IMG/VR virus record: IMGVR_UViG_3300021425_000125
Coordinates: 1 to 29,139 of that record
From: a virus
Direction: 5' to 3' (one strand)
Length of the DNA stretch: 29,139 nucleotides
The notes beneath the pieces were generated by a model, which was not told the origin of the DNA, did not search any database, and saw nothing but the letters and a program-made list of their open reading frames with translations. How positions within the stretch are numbered: position 1 is the stretch's first letter; every line of letters starts with the position of its first letter. A program made the translations under genes and the position numbers. Shown here piece by piece: positions 10,479 through 17,758 of this stretch.

Positions 10479-12009
10479 CCGCAGCCCACGCCGTAAGCGT
10501 GGGCGTGACGCGAATGAAGCGTTATCTGGTCTTAATCTTGATTTTTCTGAAAGCCCGACGACGTGGAAGTTTCTGAACGACGATAGTTTTGTGCGTGGGT
10601 TGATGGGGCCGGTTGGTTCTGGCAAGACGTTTGCGTCGCTGGCTGAGGTGATGTTGCGAGCTGTGAAGCAGACGCCATCGCCTGTTGATAATGTTCGTTA
10701 TACGCGCTTTGCCGTTATTCGTAACTCGTATCCTGAGCTGCGCACGACGACGATTAAGACGTGGCAGGAGTTGTTTCCTGAGAATGTGTGGGGGCCGATG
10801 CGTTGGTCGCCGCCCATCACGCACCATATTAGGTTACCTGAGCGCGATGGCGTGCCGGGCTTGGATTGCGAAGTTATATTTTTGGCGCTCGACCAGCCGC
10901 GCGATGTGCGCAAGCTGCTGTCGTTGGAATTGACTGGTGGTTTTATTGATGAGGCGCGTGAGCTGCCAAAGGCTGTGGTAGATGGTTTGACATCGCGTGT
11001 CGGACGTTACCCGACCAAGAAGCACGGCGGTTGCCCGTGGCGCGGTGTTTGGATGTCGACCAACCCGATGGACAGCGACCATTGGTGGCATGAGCTGGCG
11101 GAGAAGAACCCAGTGCGTGGTAAATACCCGTGGAAGTTTTACAAACAGCCCGGCGGCGTGATGGAGGGCACGAAGGAGCACGAGGACGCGATATACTCTG
11201 CAAATAAATATTGGATTAACAATCCTGACGCGGAGAACGTGAACAACCTGCCGCCCGGTTATTACGAGCAGCAGTTGGCCGGTAAGTCGCTGGACTGGAT
11301 TGAGTGCTATGCTGGTGCCAAATATGTTTACGTGCAGGACGGCAAGCCCGTGTGGCACGAGTTCTCCGATAGCTTGATGTCGTATGAAGTTGAGATTGAG
11401 CCGGACTTGCCCGTGCATATTGGATTGGACTTTGGTTTGACCCCCGCTGCGGTGTTTGGTCAGAAGATGCGCAATGGTCGCTGGCATGTCGTGCATGAGC
11501 TGGTTGCGTTCTCTATGGGGCTGGAGCGTTTTGCGCATCACCTGATGGCGGACATACAGCAGAAGTTTTCCAAGTCCGATGTGTTTATCTGGGGCGACCC
11601 GGCGGGTATGAAGCGCGATGAGATTTTTGAAGTGACTGCGTTTGACCATCTGCGGACGCTAGGGCTGCGAGCGCAGCCCACCGCGTCCAACGATTTTATG
11701 GTGCGGCGTGAGGCAGGTGCAATGCCGATGAATAGATTGATTGACGGTAAGCCCGGTCTGCTTGTGTCGCGTGAGTGCGTGCGCACCCGCAAGGCATTGG
11801 CCGGTGGTTATCATTTTAAGCGTGTGGCAGTTGGCGCAGGGCAGGAGCGGTTCCGCGATGCGCCGAACAAGAACGAGCATTCGCACGTTGGTGACGCATA
11901 TGGGTATCTGATGTTGGGTGGTGGCGAGCATCGTATGCTTACGCGCAACCCTAACGGACGGCCACAGTTCAAGCAGTTGCAGGCCAATATGGATTTCAGT
12001 GTATGGTAA
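10453..12009 (+). CDS. terL: terminase large subunit
   Basis: The 518-residue packaging motor begins at ATG 10453, within the zinc-ribbon gene. The ATPase part has Walker A GPVGSGKT (52-59) and Walker B LTGGFIDEARE (D166, E167), with an STNP coupling motif at about 202-205. The nuclease part has HIGLDFGLTPA (D326), FIWGDPAGM (D382) and HSHVGDAYGY (D481), the three acidic positions of the RNase H-like headful/cos nuclease. The Arg/Lys-rich N-terminus (MARQTKARDRSPRRKRGR) is unusual and may contact DNA. The length is normal for the T7-like/Terminase_6 groups. It translocates DNA into the prohead through the portal encoded at 13610. Confidence 0.95.
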   Translation: MARQTKARDRSPRRKRGRDANEALSGLNLDFSESPTTWKFLNDDSFVRGLMGPVGSGKTFASLAEVMLRAVKQTPSPVDNVRYTRFAVIRNSYPELRTTTIKTWQELFPENVWGPMRWSPPITHHIRLPERDGVPGLDCEVIFLALDQPRDVRKLLSLELTGGFIDEARELPKAVVDGLTSRVGRYPTKKHGGCPWRGVWMSTNPMDSDHWWHELAEKNPVRGKYPWKFYKQPGGVMEGTKEHEDAIYSANKYWINNPDAENVNNLPPGYYEQQLAGKSLDWIECYAGAKYVYVQDGKPVWHEFSDSLMSYEVEIEPDLPVHIGLDFGLTPAAVFGQKMRNGRWHVVHELVAFSMGLERFAHHLMADIQQKFSKSDVFIWGDPAGMKRDEIFEVTAFDHLRTLGLRAQPTASNDFMVRREAGAMPMNRLIDGKPGLLVSRECVRTRKALAGGYHFKRVAVGAGQERFRDAPNKNEHSHVGDAYGYLMLGGGEHRMLTRNPNGRPQFKQLQANMDFSVW

Positions 12010-12503
12010 CCGATACGTTACTTAATGAGATTGTAAGAAGCGACAATCTCAAGATTGTGCCGTTTCGCTGGTACCACCCTCGTTCAATGGATTTGCGTGA
12101 TTTTGATTTGGTCGCCTACCAAGAAATGAACGACTATGAGGGTATGCTGCGTTACTACGAGCTGGAGCCGTTTAGTTTTACAGCTATATTAGGCGGTAAG
12201 ATGGTTGCCTGTTTCGGCTCCCACATACTTTGGGACGGTGTTTCCGAGAGCTGGCTGATAGGAAGTAAGCAACTTAATAGCGTTCCGATAACGCTTACGC
12301 GAATGTGCCGCCGATATTTAGATGTAGTAGCGCGCGAACTGCAATTACACCGCATGCAAATTACGTGTAATACTAAAGATGAGCTTGCAGTTCGATGGGC
12401 AATCGCGTTAAAATTCGAACAAGAAGGATTGCTGCGCCACTACGGCCCGTGCGGTTCAGATTATATTATGTTTTCGAGGATATACGATGAGCGGTTTATT
12501 TAA
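12003..12503 (+). CDS. GNAT-like virion protein (T7 gp13-like)
   Basis: A 166-residue protein overlapping the terminase stop. The features are those of the phage GNAT-like family that T7 gene 13 belongs to: an N-terminal RWYHPRSMDLRDFD, a strand-loop FTAILGGKMVACFGSHILWDGVSESWLIGS, and the C-terminal HRMQITCNTKDELAVRWAIALKFEQEGLLRHYGPCGSDYIMFSRI, which matches the acetyltransferase helix-strand (EQEGLLRHYG...YIMFSRI). In T7 such a protein is needed for virion assembly. Whether this one still binds acetyl-CoA is unknown; the canonical R/QxxGxG/A motif is not clear. Confidence 0.7.
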   Translation: MVTDTLLNEIVRSDNLKIVPFRWYHPRSMDLRDFDLVAYQEMNDYEGMLRYYELEPFSFTAILGGKMVACFGSHILWDGVSESWLIGSKQLNSVPITLTRMCRRYLDVVARELQLHRMQITCNTKDELAVRWAIALKFEQEGLLRHYGPCGSDYIMFSRIYDERFI

Positions 12504-12708
12504 AGTCAAAATGCCCAAGCCCGATCCCGAGATTGCGGCAGTGCAAAAAAAACAAGAAGCTCGGATTGAACAAGAGGAAATAAGCAAACGCCGTCAACTT
12601 AGTGCTCGTCAGCGCGCTCGTCGTACCGGCGGATCACGTATGCTTTTGTCTACAGAACGCGGAGCTGAAACGCGTATGGGTTTAGATCCGCTAGGAACGG
12701 AGCAGTAG
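12487..12708 (+). CDS. small basic phage protein with RARRxGGSRMLLS motif
   Basis: The 73-residue protein starts at ATG 12487 behind GAGGA and overlaps the GNAT-like gene by 17 bases. The N-terminus is KMPKPDPEIAAVQKK. A charged helix (QEARIEQEEISKRRQLSARQRARR) is followed by TGGSRMLLSTERGAET and MGLDPLG. Such short proteins sit between GNAT-like and portal genes in related phages and are uncharacterised. Its C-terminal motif resembles one in the next gene, suggesting a shared partner or common origin. Confidence 0.65.
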   Translation: MSGLFKVKMPKPDPEIAAVQKKQEARIEQEEISKRRQLSARQRARRTGGSRMLLSTERGAETRMGLDPLGTEQ

Positions 12709-12709
12709 A

Positions 12710-13024
12710 ATGAGCAAGCTTGTTAGAGAAGTTAGGCGGGTAGGCCGACAAGCAAAACGCGTTTACGAAGACGTTGAGGATGTTGTAACCGGCAAACAAA
12801 TAAATAAAATTACTGAGGCTCAGCGTGAGCAACAAGCTGCTCAGGAATCGGAACAAGCTACTATGGAGGCTGAGGCCGCACGCGAAGAAAGTGTTTTGAC
12901 AGGTAGGGCTGCTAAGGGTGTTGCATCTCGTCGTCGGGCTCGTCGGCTAGGGAGGCGCTCGCTATTATCCCCTAGCCGTTTGGGGGTTGCACAACCGCAG
13001 GAAACAAAGAGGACTTTAGGATAA
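12710..13024 (+). CDS. small coiled-coil protein related to its upstream neighbour
   Basis: The 104-residue product, one base after the previous stop, begins MSKLVREVRRVGRQAKRVYEDVEDVV. It has a Glu/Gln/Ala-rich helix (ITEAQREQQAAQESEQATMEAEAAREE) and ends with ASRRRARRLGRRSLLSPSRLG. RxRARRxG...LLS occurs in both this and the preceding gene. It probably belongs to the head or portal assembly set by position, but has no known function. It overlaps the next ATG by one base. Confidence 0.6.
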   Translation: MSKLVREVRRVGRQAKRVYEDVEDVVTGKQINKITEAQREQQAAQESEQATMEAEAAREESVLTGRAAKGVASRRRARRLGRRSLLSPSRLGVAQPQETKRTLG

Positions 13025-13179
13025 TGCCAAAAGTAATTTTGAAAGACGGAAAAACCCGTCACTTCGCATATACAAAGCCTGGCATGAAGGCTGCAAAAGA
13101 ATACGCCAAGCAATATGGTGGCCGTGTTGTTGATGGTGGCATGAAATATTCAATGGCTAAGAAGAAGGACAAAGCGTAA
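13024..13179 (+). CDS. 51-residue conserved-looking small protein
   Basis: ATG 13024 shares its first base with the previous stop and AGGA lies just upstream. The product is basic: MPKVILKDGKTRHFAYTKPG, then KAAKEYAKQYGGRVV and a Lys-rich tail KKKDKA. It looks like a compact alpha/beta minidomain (strand, helix AAKEYAKQYG, strand VVDGG). Very similar layouts occur in marine phages near portal genes. No role is known. It overlaps the next start (TAATG). Confidence 0.65.
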   Translation: MPKVILKDGKTRHFAYTKPGMKAAKEYAKQYGGRVVDGGMKYSMAKKKDKA

Positions 13180-13352
13180 TGGCTTACGAAAAGAAGAAAA
13201 AAGAAGTTTGGGACAAGAAGCGTCCCAAAGGTTTAGGTAAACCTAAGTCCCTCTCATCCAAGCAAAAGCGCAACGCGATGCGCGCAGCCAAAAAAGCTGG
13301 GCGGCCTTACCCTAATTTGATTGATAATATGCGGGCGGCACGTGACAGCTAA
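13179..13352 (+). CDS. 57-residue Lys-rich small phage protein
   Basis: Coupled by TAATG to the previous gene. The product, MAYEKKKKEVWDKKRPKGLG onward, has a KPKSLSSKQKRNAMRAAKKAGRPYPNLIDNMRAAR C-terminal half. The AGRPYPNLxDNMxAA ending is one I know from short genes in many tailed marine phages. Strong positive charge suggests DNA or capsid association. It ends inside the next gene's start region, overlapping it by 11 bases. Confidence 0.7.
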   Translation: MAYEKKKKEVWDKKRPKGLGKPKSLSSKQKRNAMRAAKKAGRPYPNLIDNMRAARDS

Positions 13353-13617
13353 GAAATACCAGAACCCTAAGGGTGGTCTAAATGATGCAGGGCGCGAGCG
13401 CTATGGTGTAAAGCGCCCGGTCAAGTCAGGTGACAACCCTCGCCGCGCTTCTTTCCTAGCGCGAATGGCTGGTGTATCTGGCCCAGAGCGTGATGCAAAA
13501 GGCAAACCCACGCGCCTGCTTTTGTCTCTCCGCGCTTGGGGCGCGTCGAGCAAAGCAGACGCAAAACGTAAAGCTGCTGCGATAAGCAAACGAAATAAGG
13601 CGAAGAAAAATGCATAG
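13342..13617 (+). CDS. DUF6321-like small phage protein
   Basis: The start is GTG 13342, giving 91 residues from MTAKKYQNPKGGLNDAGRERYG; the ttg further upstream is not convincing. NPKGGLNDAGR...VKSGDNPRRASFLARMAGVSGPERDAKGKPTRLLLSLRAWGASSKADA is the pattern of a small basic phage family I associate with DUF6321. The PKGGLN, RRASFLxRM and GKPTRLxLxLRAWG boxes are all there. Function is unknown. It is encoded directly before the portal, overlapping it by eight bases. Confidence 0.7.
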   Translation: MTAKKYQNPKGGLNDAGRERYGVKRPVKSGDNPRRASFLARMAGVSGPERDAKGKPTRLLLSLRAWGASSKADAKRKAAAISKRNKAKKNA

Positions 13618-15148
13618 TGTAGAACATATCATTAAACGCCACGAGTCCGCGCAGCGCCGTAAGGACAACTGGCGACAAGTCTACGAGGACTGCTACGAGT
13701 TTGCTCTGCCGCAGCGCAACCTTTATGACGGTTACTATGAGGGCGGCGGTGCACCGGGCCAGAATAAAATGGCGCGTGTGTTTGACAGTACTGCCATTAA
13801 TGCAACGCAACGATTTGCCAACCGCATTCAGGCTGGCCTGTTTCCACCCTACGGAGAGTGGTGCCGCTTAGAGCCGGGGCCAGATATTCCCGAAGAGCGC
13901 CGCATTGAAGCGCAAGCTGCGCTTGACGTATATCGTGACAAGATGTTTGCGCTGCTGCGCCAAACAAACTTCGACCTAGCTATGGGTGAGTTCCTGATGG
14001 ACTTAGCTGTCGGCACCGCTGTTATGCTTGTGCAGCCGGGTGACGACATAACACCTATCCGCTTCACAGCAGTGCCGCAGTATTTGGTTGCGATTGAGGA
14101 GGGCGCGCACGGTAAGGTCGATAATGTCTACCGCCGCATGCGCCTGAAGGCTGAGGCCGTTTCGCAGCACTGGACTGATGTTGAAATTCCTGACCGCCTT
14201 GCGCGCATGATTGAGGAAAAGCCAACCGAAGAAATTGAATTGCTTGAAGCCACATTGTACGACGCTGAGCGTGGCGACTATTGCTACTACGTCATTTGGC
14301 CGGAAGGCAAGGCGCAACTTCTGATGCGCCGCATGAAATCTAGCCCGTGGATTGTAGCTCGCTACATGAAGGTGGCTGGTGAAGTATATGGCCGTGGCCC
14401 CCTAGTCACAGCCATCCCCGACATCAAGACGCTGAACAAGACAAAAGAGCTGCTATTGAAAAATGCGTCCCTGTCTATTGCAGGTGTTTATACAGCCGCT
14501 GATGACGGGGTACTAAATCCGCAGACTGTGCGCATCGCGCCGGGTGCGATTATTCCAGTAGCACGCAACGGCGGGCCGCAAGGTGAAAGCCTGCGTATGC
14601 TGCCCCGCTCTGGTGACTTTAACGTCAGCCAGCTCGTCATCAATGACTTGGTTATGAACATCAAGAAAATTATGCTCGACGATACGCTGCCGCCCGATAA
14701 CATGTCAGCTCGCAGCGCAACTGAGATTGCTGAGCGAATGAAAGAGCTGGCACAAAATCTTGGCTCAGCCTTTGGCCGCCTGATTACTGAGACGATGGTA
14801 CCGATGGTCGCGCGCATTTTATCTGTAATGGATGATCGCGGCATTATTGAAATGCCACTGCGCGTCAACGGGCTTGAGGTTAAGGTTACACCAGTATCGC
14901 CCATTGCACAGGCCCAAAGTATGGGTGACATCGAAAAAATTATGCAGTGGGTACAGCTCTCAACATCGCTTGGGCCGATGGGCCAAATGTCTGTCAAAGT
15001 GGACGGCATATCAGACCACATTGCTGACAAACTTGGTATCCCAGCCAACCTTAGAACCACGCCTCAAGAACGTGAGCAAATGATGCAGCAGGCGATGGAA
15101 GCCATACAAGAAGCGCCGGAGGAAGAGATACCGGCTGAAGAGAGTTGA
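13610..15148 (+). CDS. portal protein, T7-like head-tail connector
   Basis: The 512-residue protein matches the T7-type head-tail connector family (PF12236). It has an N-terminal KDNWRQVYEDCYEFALPQRNLY, then VFDSTAINATQRFANRIQAGLFPPYGEWCRLEPGP, FLMDLAVGTAVMLVQPG, GRGPLVTAIPDIKTLNKTKELLLKNASLSIAGVY, and the C-terminal DDTLPPDNMSARSATEIAERMKELAQNLGSAFGRLITE. These are the conserved blocks of the clip, wing and stem regions. The dodecamer forms the DNA channel at one capsid vertex. The size fits T7 gp8 (536 residues). The last 30 residues are Glu- and Gln-rich and probably flexible. Confidence 0.95.
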   Translation: MHSVEHIIKRHESAQRRKDNWRQVYEDCYEFALPQRNLYDGYYEGGGAPGQNKMARVFDSTAINATQRFANRIQAGLFPPYGEWCRLEPGPDIPEERRIEAQAALDVYRDKMFALLRQTNFDLAMGEFLMDLAVGTAVMLVQPGDDITPIRFTAVPQYLVAIEEGAHGKVDNVYRRMRLKAEAVSQHWTDVEIPDRLARMIEEKPTEEIELLEATLYDAERGDYCYYVIWPEGKAQLLMRRMKSSPWIVARYMKVAGEVYGRGPLVTAIPDIKTLNKTKELLLKNASLSIAGVYTAADDGVLNPQTVRIAPGAIIPVARNGGPQGESLRMLPRSGDFNVSQLVINDLVMNIKKIMLDDTLPPDNMSARSATEIAERMKELAQNLGSAFGRLITETMVPMVARILSVMDDRGIIEMPLRVNGLEVKVTPVSPIAQAQSMGDIEKIMQWVQLSTSLGPMGQMSVKVDGISDHIADKLGIPANLRTTPQEREQMMQQAMEAIQEAPEEEIPAEES

Positions 15149-15156
15149 GGTGGCTG

Positions 15157-15336
15157 ATGCGTTTCGTCATACCAATCATAAGGGAGGGTGACGGGACAAC
15201 GTTCAATCGTGGTGCGCCGGGCGTATCACGTTGGGCGGGTAGGTGGGGCGAGCACTTTTTGCGCCAACGCTACCCACAAACTTGGATGGTTAGGAAGGTT
15301 TTGAACAATGTCAGAGACTATCTTACAACCCACTGA
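15157..15336 (+). CDS. 59-residue basic protein
   Basis: ATG 15157 follows GAGGT at 15147-15151; a TTG at 15145 would extend it but overlaps the portal stop. The product has MRFVIPIIREGDGTTFNRG and WAGRWGEHFLRQRYPQTWMVRKVLNNVRDYLTTH. It is basic and aromatic-rich, possibly a small structural protein. It overlaps the next gene by 29 bases. The family is not recognised. Confidence 0.5.
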   Translation: MRFVIPIIREGDGTTFNRGAPGVSRWAGRWGEHFLRQRYPQTWMVRKVLNNVRDYLTTH

Positions 15337-15595
15337 AGGGTGGGACGGACTGCGCTCAGTTGAGCCGCAGCTCCGCGCAACACAGCAGGACAATCAGGAC
15401 GACATAGACCGATTGTATTTGCGTGTGTTCGGCAGCGATGACGGGCAGGAGCTATTGCAGCACCTGCGTTCGCTGACGATTGAACAGCCCACGTGGTATC
15501 CAGGCGAAGAGGCTTCGCACGGTTACGCACGCGAAGGGCAAAACTCAATGGTTCGAGAAATCGAACGTAGAATTAGGAGAGCATCAGAATTATGA
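15308..15595 (+). CDS. Bbp19-like phage protein
   Basis: A 95-residue protein. QDDIDRLYLRVFGSDDGQELLQHLRSLTIEQPTWYPGEEASHGYAREGQNSMVREIERRIRRA fits the short Bbp19-like phage domain, where a VFG...GQ..L..L helix is followed by H/R...G...R-x(3)-RI. Such genes sit between portal and scaffold in podoviruses; the biochemical role is unknown. The N-terminal 30 residues are variable. The stop overlaps the scaffold ATG. Confidence 0.7.
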   Translation: MSETILQPTEGWDGLRSVEPQLRATQQDNQDDIDRLYLRVFGSDDGQELLQHLRSLTIEQPTWYPGEEASHGYAREGQNSMVREIERRIRRASEL

Positions 15596-16392
15596 GTGAA
15601 GACGAAGGCCTGATGGCCCAAGCCTCTGTAGAGAGCGAGGATAACCAGCAGCCGGAGCAAGAAGCGATTTCCCATCTTGAGCCGGATAACCAACCTAGCG
15701 TAGACGACGTTACGGTAGCGGCAGAAGGTGAGGACATTGAGTTCACCCGCGAAGACTGGTTCCCTGAAAAATTTTGGAACGACGAAAGCGGCCCAGACAT
15801 TGAAAATTTAGCCAAGAGCTATTCTGAGCTGCAAAAAAAATTCTCACAAGGAAAGCATAAGGCGCCGGAAAATTACGACACAAAGTTTTTTAACGACGCT
15901 AACATCGAGGAAGATGACCCGCTTCTTTCGACTTATTCTGACTGGGCCAAAGAGAACGGCATAAGCCAAGCTGCCTTTGAAGAGCTTGGTGCAAAGTTTG
16001 TCGAGATGGCTGGTCAGGCCGAGGCTGAAGAGCAGCTTTCTTATGATGAAGAATATAAGGCTCTTGGCCCAAATGCCGACCTAACCCTCAAGTCTATGAC
16101 AGAGTGGGCACAGGGTCTAGTGCGTAAGGGCATATGGGGCAGTGACGATTTTGAAGAGTTTAAGATTATGGGCGGTACAGCCCAGGGTATTAAGGCTCTA
16201 CAGAAAGTTCGCAACTACTATGGAGATCAAACCGTTCCTGTAAATGTCGGTGAGCCAGAAGGTGCGCCGTCAAAAGAGGAACTGCAATCTATGGTTGCCG
16301 ACCCGCGTTATGTCAGTGATCCGTCGTTCCGTATTAAAGTTGAAAAGCTCTTTGAGCAGACTTATGGAAATAACGACTACAATCCTGTATAA
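15592..16392 (+). CDS. capsid assembly scaffolding protein
   Basis: The 266-residue acidic protein starts at ATG 15592 behind AGGAGA. The N-terminal 60 residues are disordered and Glu/Gln-rich. DWFPEKFWNDESGPDIENLAKSYSELQKKFSQGKHKAPENYD is the hallmark block of T7 gp9-like scaffolds. A helical middle (DPLLSTYSDWAKENGISQAAFEELGAKFVEMAG) and a C-terminal capsid-binding part (DPRYVSDPSFRIKVEKLFEQTYG) complete it. It directs prohead assembly and leaves before packaging. It ends just before the strong terminator at 16418 and has no decoy coat-protein domain. Confidence 0.92.
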   Translation: MSEDEGLMAQASVESEDNQQPEQEAISHLEPDNQPSVDDVTVAAEGEDIEFTREDWFPEKFWNDESGPDIENLAKSYSELQKKFSQGKHKAPENYDTKFFNDANIEEDDPLLSTYSDWAKENGISQAAFEELGAKFVEMAGQAEAEEQLSYDEEYKALGPNADLTLKSMTEWAQGLVRKGIWGSDDFEEFKIMGGTAQGIKALQKVRNYYGDQTVPVNVGEPEGAPSKEELQSMVADPRYVSDPSFRIKVEKLFEQTYGNNDYNPV

Positions 16393-16417
16393 TACGATTG
16401 TTCATGAAAACCTCCGG

Positions 16418-16452
16418 GGGCGACGCTGTTTACAGTGTCGCCCTTTTTCTTT
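16418..16452 (+). terminator. intrinsic terminator after the scaffold gene
   Basis: A 12-bp stem (16418-16429 with 16432-16443, one G-T pair; about 11 bp when a six-base loop forms) is followed by TTTTTCTTT at 16444-16452. It would end transcripts arriving from the portal-scaffold operon. Confidence 0.88.
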
Positions 16453-16457
16453 ATAAT
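16429..16457 (+). promoter_or_regulatory. strong sigma-70-type promoter for the capsid gene, inside the terminator
   Basis: TTTACA at 16429-16434 (5 of 6 to TTGACA), exactly 17 bases, then TATAAT at 16452-16457 (perfect). The -35 box lies in the loop and right arm of the terminator hairpin and the -10 box just follows the T tract. Start of transcription would be near 16464, giving a leader of about 120 bases before the capsid gene. Confidence 0.85.
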
Positions 16458-16587
16458 CTGATTTGTTGGATAACCTTTTGGCCTGACAAGAACCGCTCCG
16501 GGGCGCAGCGCGAACGCCCAAGTCACAGCCCGGCAACGGATACCTGTAACGAAACTTTGTATTAACCACTTCTGAAAGGAACCCGTA
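16458..16587 (+). other. capsid mRNA leader, G+C-rich and possibly structured
   Basis: No gene is seen in these 130 bases. GGGCG (16501-16505) can pair with CGCCC (16515-16519), while the overlapping CCGGG (16498-16502) can pair instead with CCCGG (16529-16533), so two mutually exclusive folds are possible. The ribosome site AAAGGAA lies near 16575. It does not match a riboswitch class I recognise. Confidence 0.5.
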
Positions 16588-17424
16588 ATGGCACAAGGCA
16601 TTACTTCAGCTTTCGTTCAGTTGTTCGATGCAGAGGTCAAACAGGCATATCAAGGCGCACGCGCCCTTGCCGGTGTGACCCGTGAGCGTAACAACGTCGA
16701 AGGCAACCAGGTGAAGTTCCCGAAAATCGGGAAGGGCACCGCTACTGTTCGCGTTCCGCAGACTGATGTAACTCCGTTGAACGTGACTTATTCGCAAGTC
16801 ACCGCAACTATGTCGGACTACATCGCTGCTGAATATTCCGATATTTTCCATCAGCAAAAAGTCAACTTTGACGAGCGCCGTGAGCTTGTTCAAGTTGTCG
16901 GTAACGCTATTGGTCGTCGTATGGACCAGCTCGTCATTGATGCTATCAATGCAGCTTCTAGCCCGTCGACTGTTAGCACCGATATTGGTGGCTCAGGCAC
17001 GAACCTGAATCTCGCCAAATTGCTGGCTGCTAAAAAGGCATTGGATGCCAAAAACGTACCGGCCGAAGGCCGCTGCGCAGTCATCCACGCTAATGGCTTG
17101 TCATCTCTGTTGGACGAAACCGAACTGACCAGCTCAGACTTTGCAACTGTCAAGGCTCTGTCGACTGGTGAAATTGACACCTTCTTGGGCTTCAAGTTCA
17201 TCACTGTTGGTGACCGTGATGAAGGTGGCTTGCCGCTTTCTGGTGGCGTTCGTACCAATCTGTTCTTCCACCGCGATGCGGCTGGCCTGGGCATTGGTAT
17301 GGGTCAACGTTCGGAAATCAACTATGTTGCTGAAAAAACGTCGTTCCTCGTTTCTTCAATGTTCTCGGCTGGTGCCGTCTCCATTGATGACGAAGGTATC
17401 GTCAAAGTCAGCGCAACCGAGTAG
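16588..17424 (+). CDS. major capsid protein
   Basis: The 278-residue protein follows GAAAGGAA and begins MAQGITSAFVQLFDAEVKQAYQG. The remaining blocks are RERNNVEGNQVKFPKIGKGTATVR, SDYIAAEYSDIFHQQKVNFDERRELVQVVGNAIGRRMDQLVIDAI, RCAVIHANGLSSLLDETELTSSDF, FLGFKFITVGDRDEGGLP, and the closing beta-rich stretch. These are typical of HK97-fold major capsid proteins of T7-like marine podoviruses. It is shorter than T7 gp10A (345 residues). No decoration Ig domain and no programmed-frameshift signal are seen at its end. It is probably the most strongly expressed gene here, with its own promoter. Confidence 0.92.
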   Translation: MAQGITSAFVQLFDAEVKQAYQGARALAGVTRERNNVEGNQVKFPKIGKGTATVRVPQTDVTPLNVTYSQVTATMSDYIAAEYSDIFHQQKVNFDERRELVQVVGNAIGRRMDQLVIDAINAASSPSTVSTDIGGSGTNLNLAKLLAAKKALDAKNVPAEGRCAVIHANGLSSLLDETELTSSDFATVKALSTGEIDTFLGFKFITVGDRDEGGLPLSGGVRTNLFFHRDAAGLGIGMGQRSEINYVAEKTSFLVSSMFSAGAVSIDDEGIVKVSATE

Positions 17425-17435
17425 GAGACTGAACT

Positions 17436-17708
17436 ATGGCATACTCAAACACTGGTTTGAACACCGTAGCTGCCTCCAAGCGTGGTAACGCTCCGAGCAT
17501 CTACACCTACACGTCAGCCGACGCTATCGCCACTGTGAACACTTCAGGTTATTTCAATGACCTGTCTGACACTTTGGCTGTTGGTGACATCATCTTCGTT
17601 CATGACAGCGCAACCCCAACGATGTCTATCGTTGTTGTTCTGTCGAACGCATCTGGTGTTGTTGACGTTTCTGACGGCACAGCCGTTAGCGTCGCAGACG
17701 CAGACTAA
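17436..17708 (+). CDS. small beta-rich probable capsid decoration protein
   Basis: A 90-residue protein from ATG 17436 behind GGAG. It is almost all beta-strand and small residues: APSIYTYTSADAIATVNTSGYFNDLSDTLAVGDIIFVHDSATPTMSIVVVLSNASGVVDVSDG. The ADAIATVNTSGYFND...VGDIIFV pattern is a small domain often encoded next to phage capsid genes. Sharing a promoter and terminator with the capsid gene implies near-stoichiometric amounts, which fits a cement or decoration role. It could alternatively be a head fibre. Confidence 0.65.
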   Translation: MAYSNTGLNTVAASKRGNAPSIYTYTSADAIATVNTSGYFNDLSDTLAVGDIIFVHDSATPTMSIVVVLSNASGVVDVSDGTAVSVADAD

Positions 17709-17714
17709 TCCGGC

Positions 17715-17748
17715 TGGGGGTGGCTACGGTCACCCCCATCCTTTTTTT
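17715..17748 (+). terminator. intrinsic terminator of the capsid unit
   Basis: A stem of 8 perfect base pairs (17715-17722 with 17731-17738), extendable by a G-T pair, closes a small loop, and seven T residues follow at 17742-17748. The T run leads directly into GGAGG, the ribosome site of the tail gene at 17759, so read-through transcripts still translate it. Confidence 0.9.
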
Positions 17749-17758
17749 GGAGGCATAA

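Noticed and set aside
10834-11649. 271-codon minus-strand frame
   Set aside because: It lies wholly inside the large terminase gene, whose motifs are complete. The translation has no recognisable domain.
16384-16393. TATAAT at 16388-16393 as a second capsid promoter
   Set aside because: No acceptable -35 lies 16-18 bases upstream, and any transcript would enter the terminator at 16418.
17300-17430. T7-like frameshift at the end of the capsid gene giving a longer minor form
   Set aside because: No slippery heptamer is present near the stop, and the next frame opens with its own good ribosome site.
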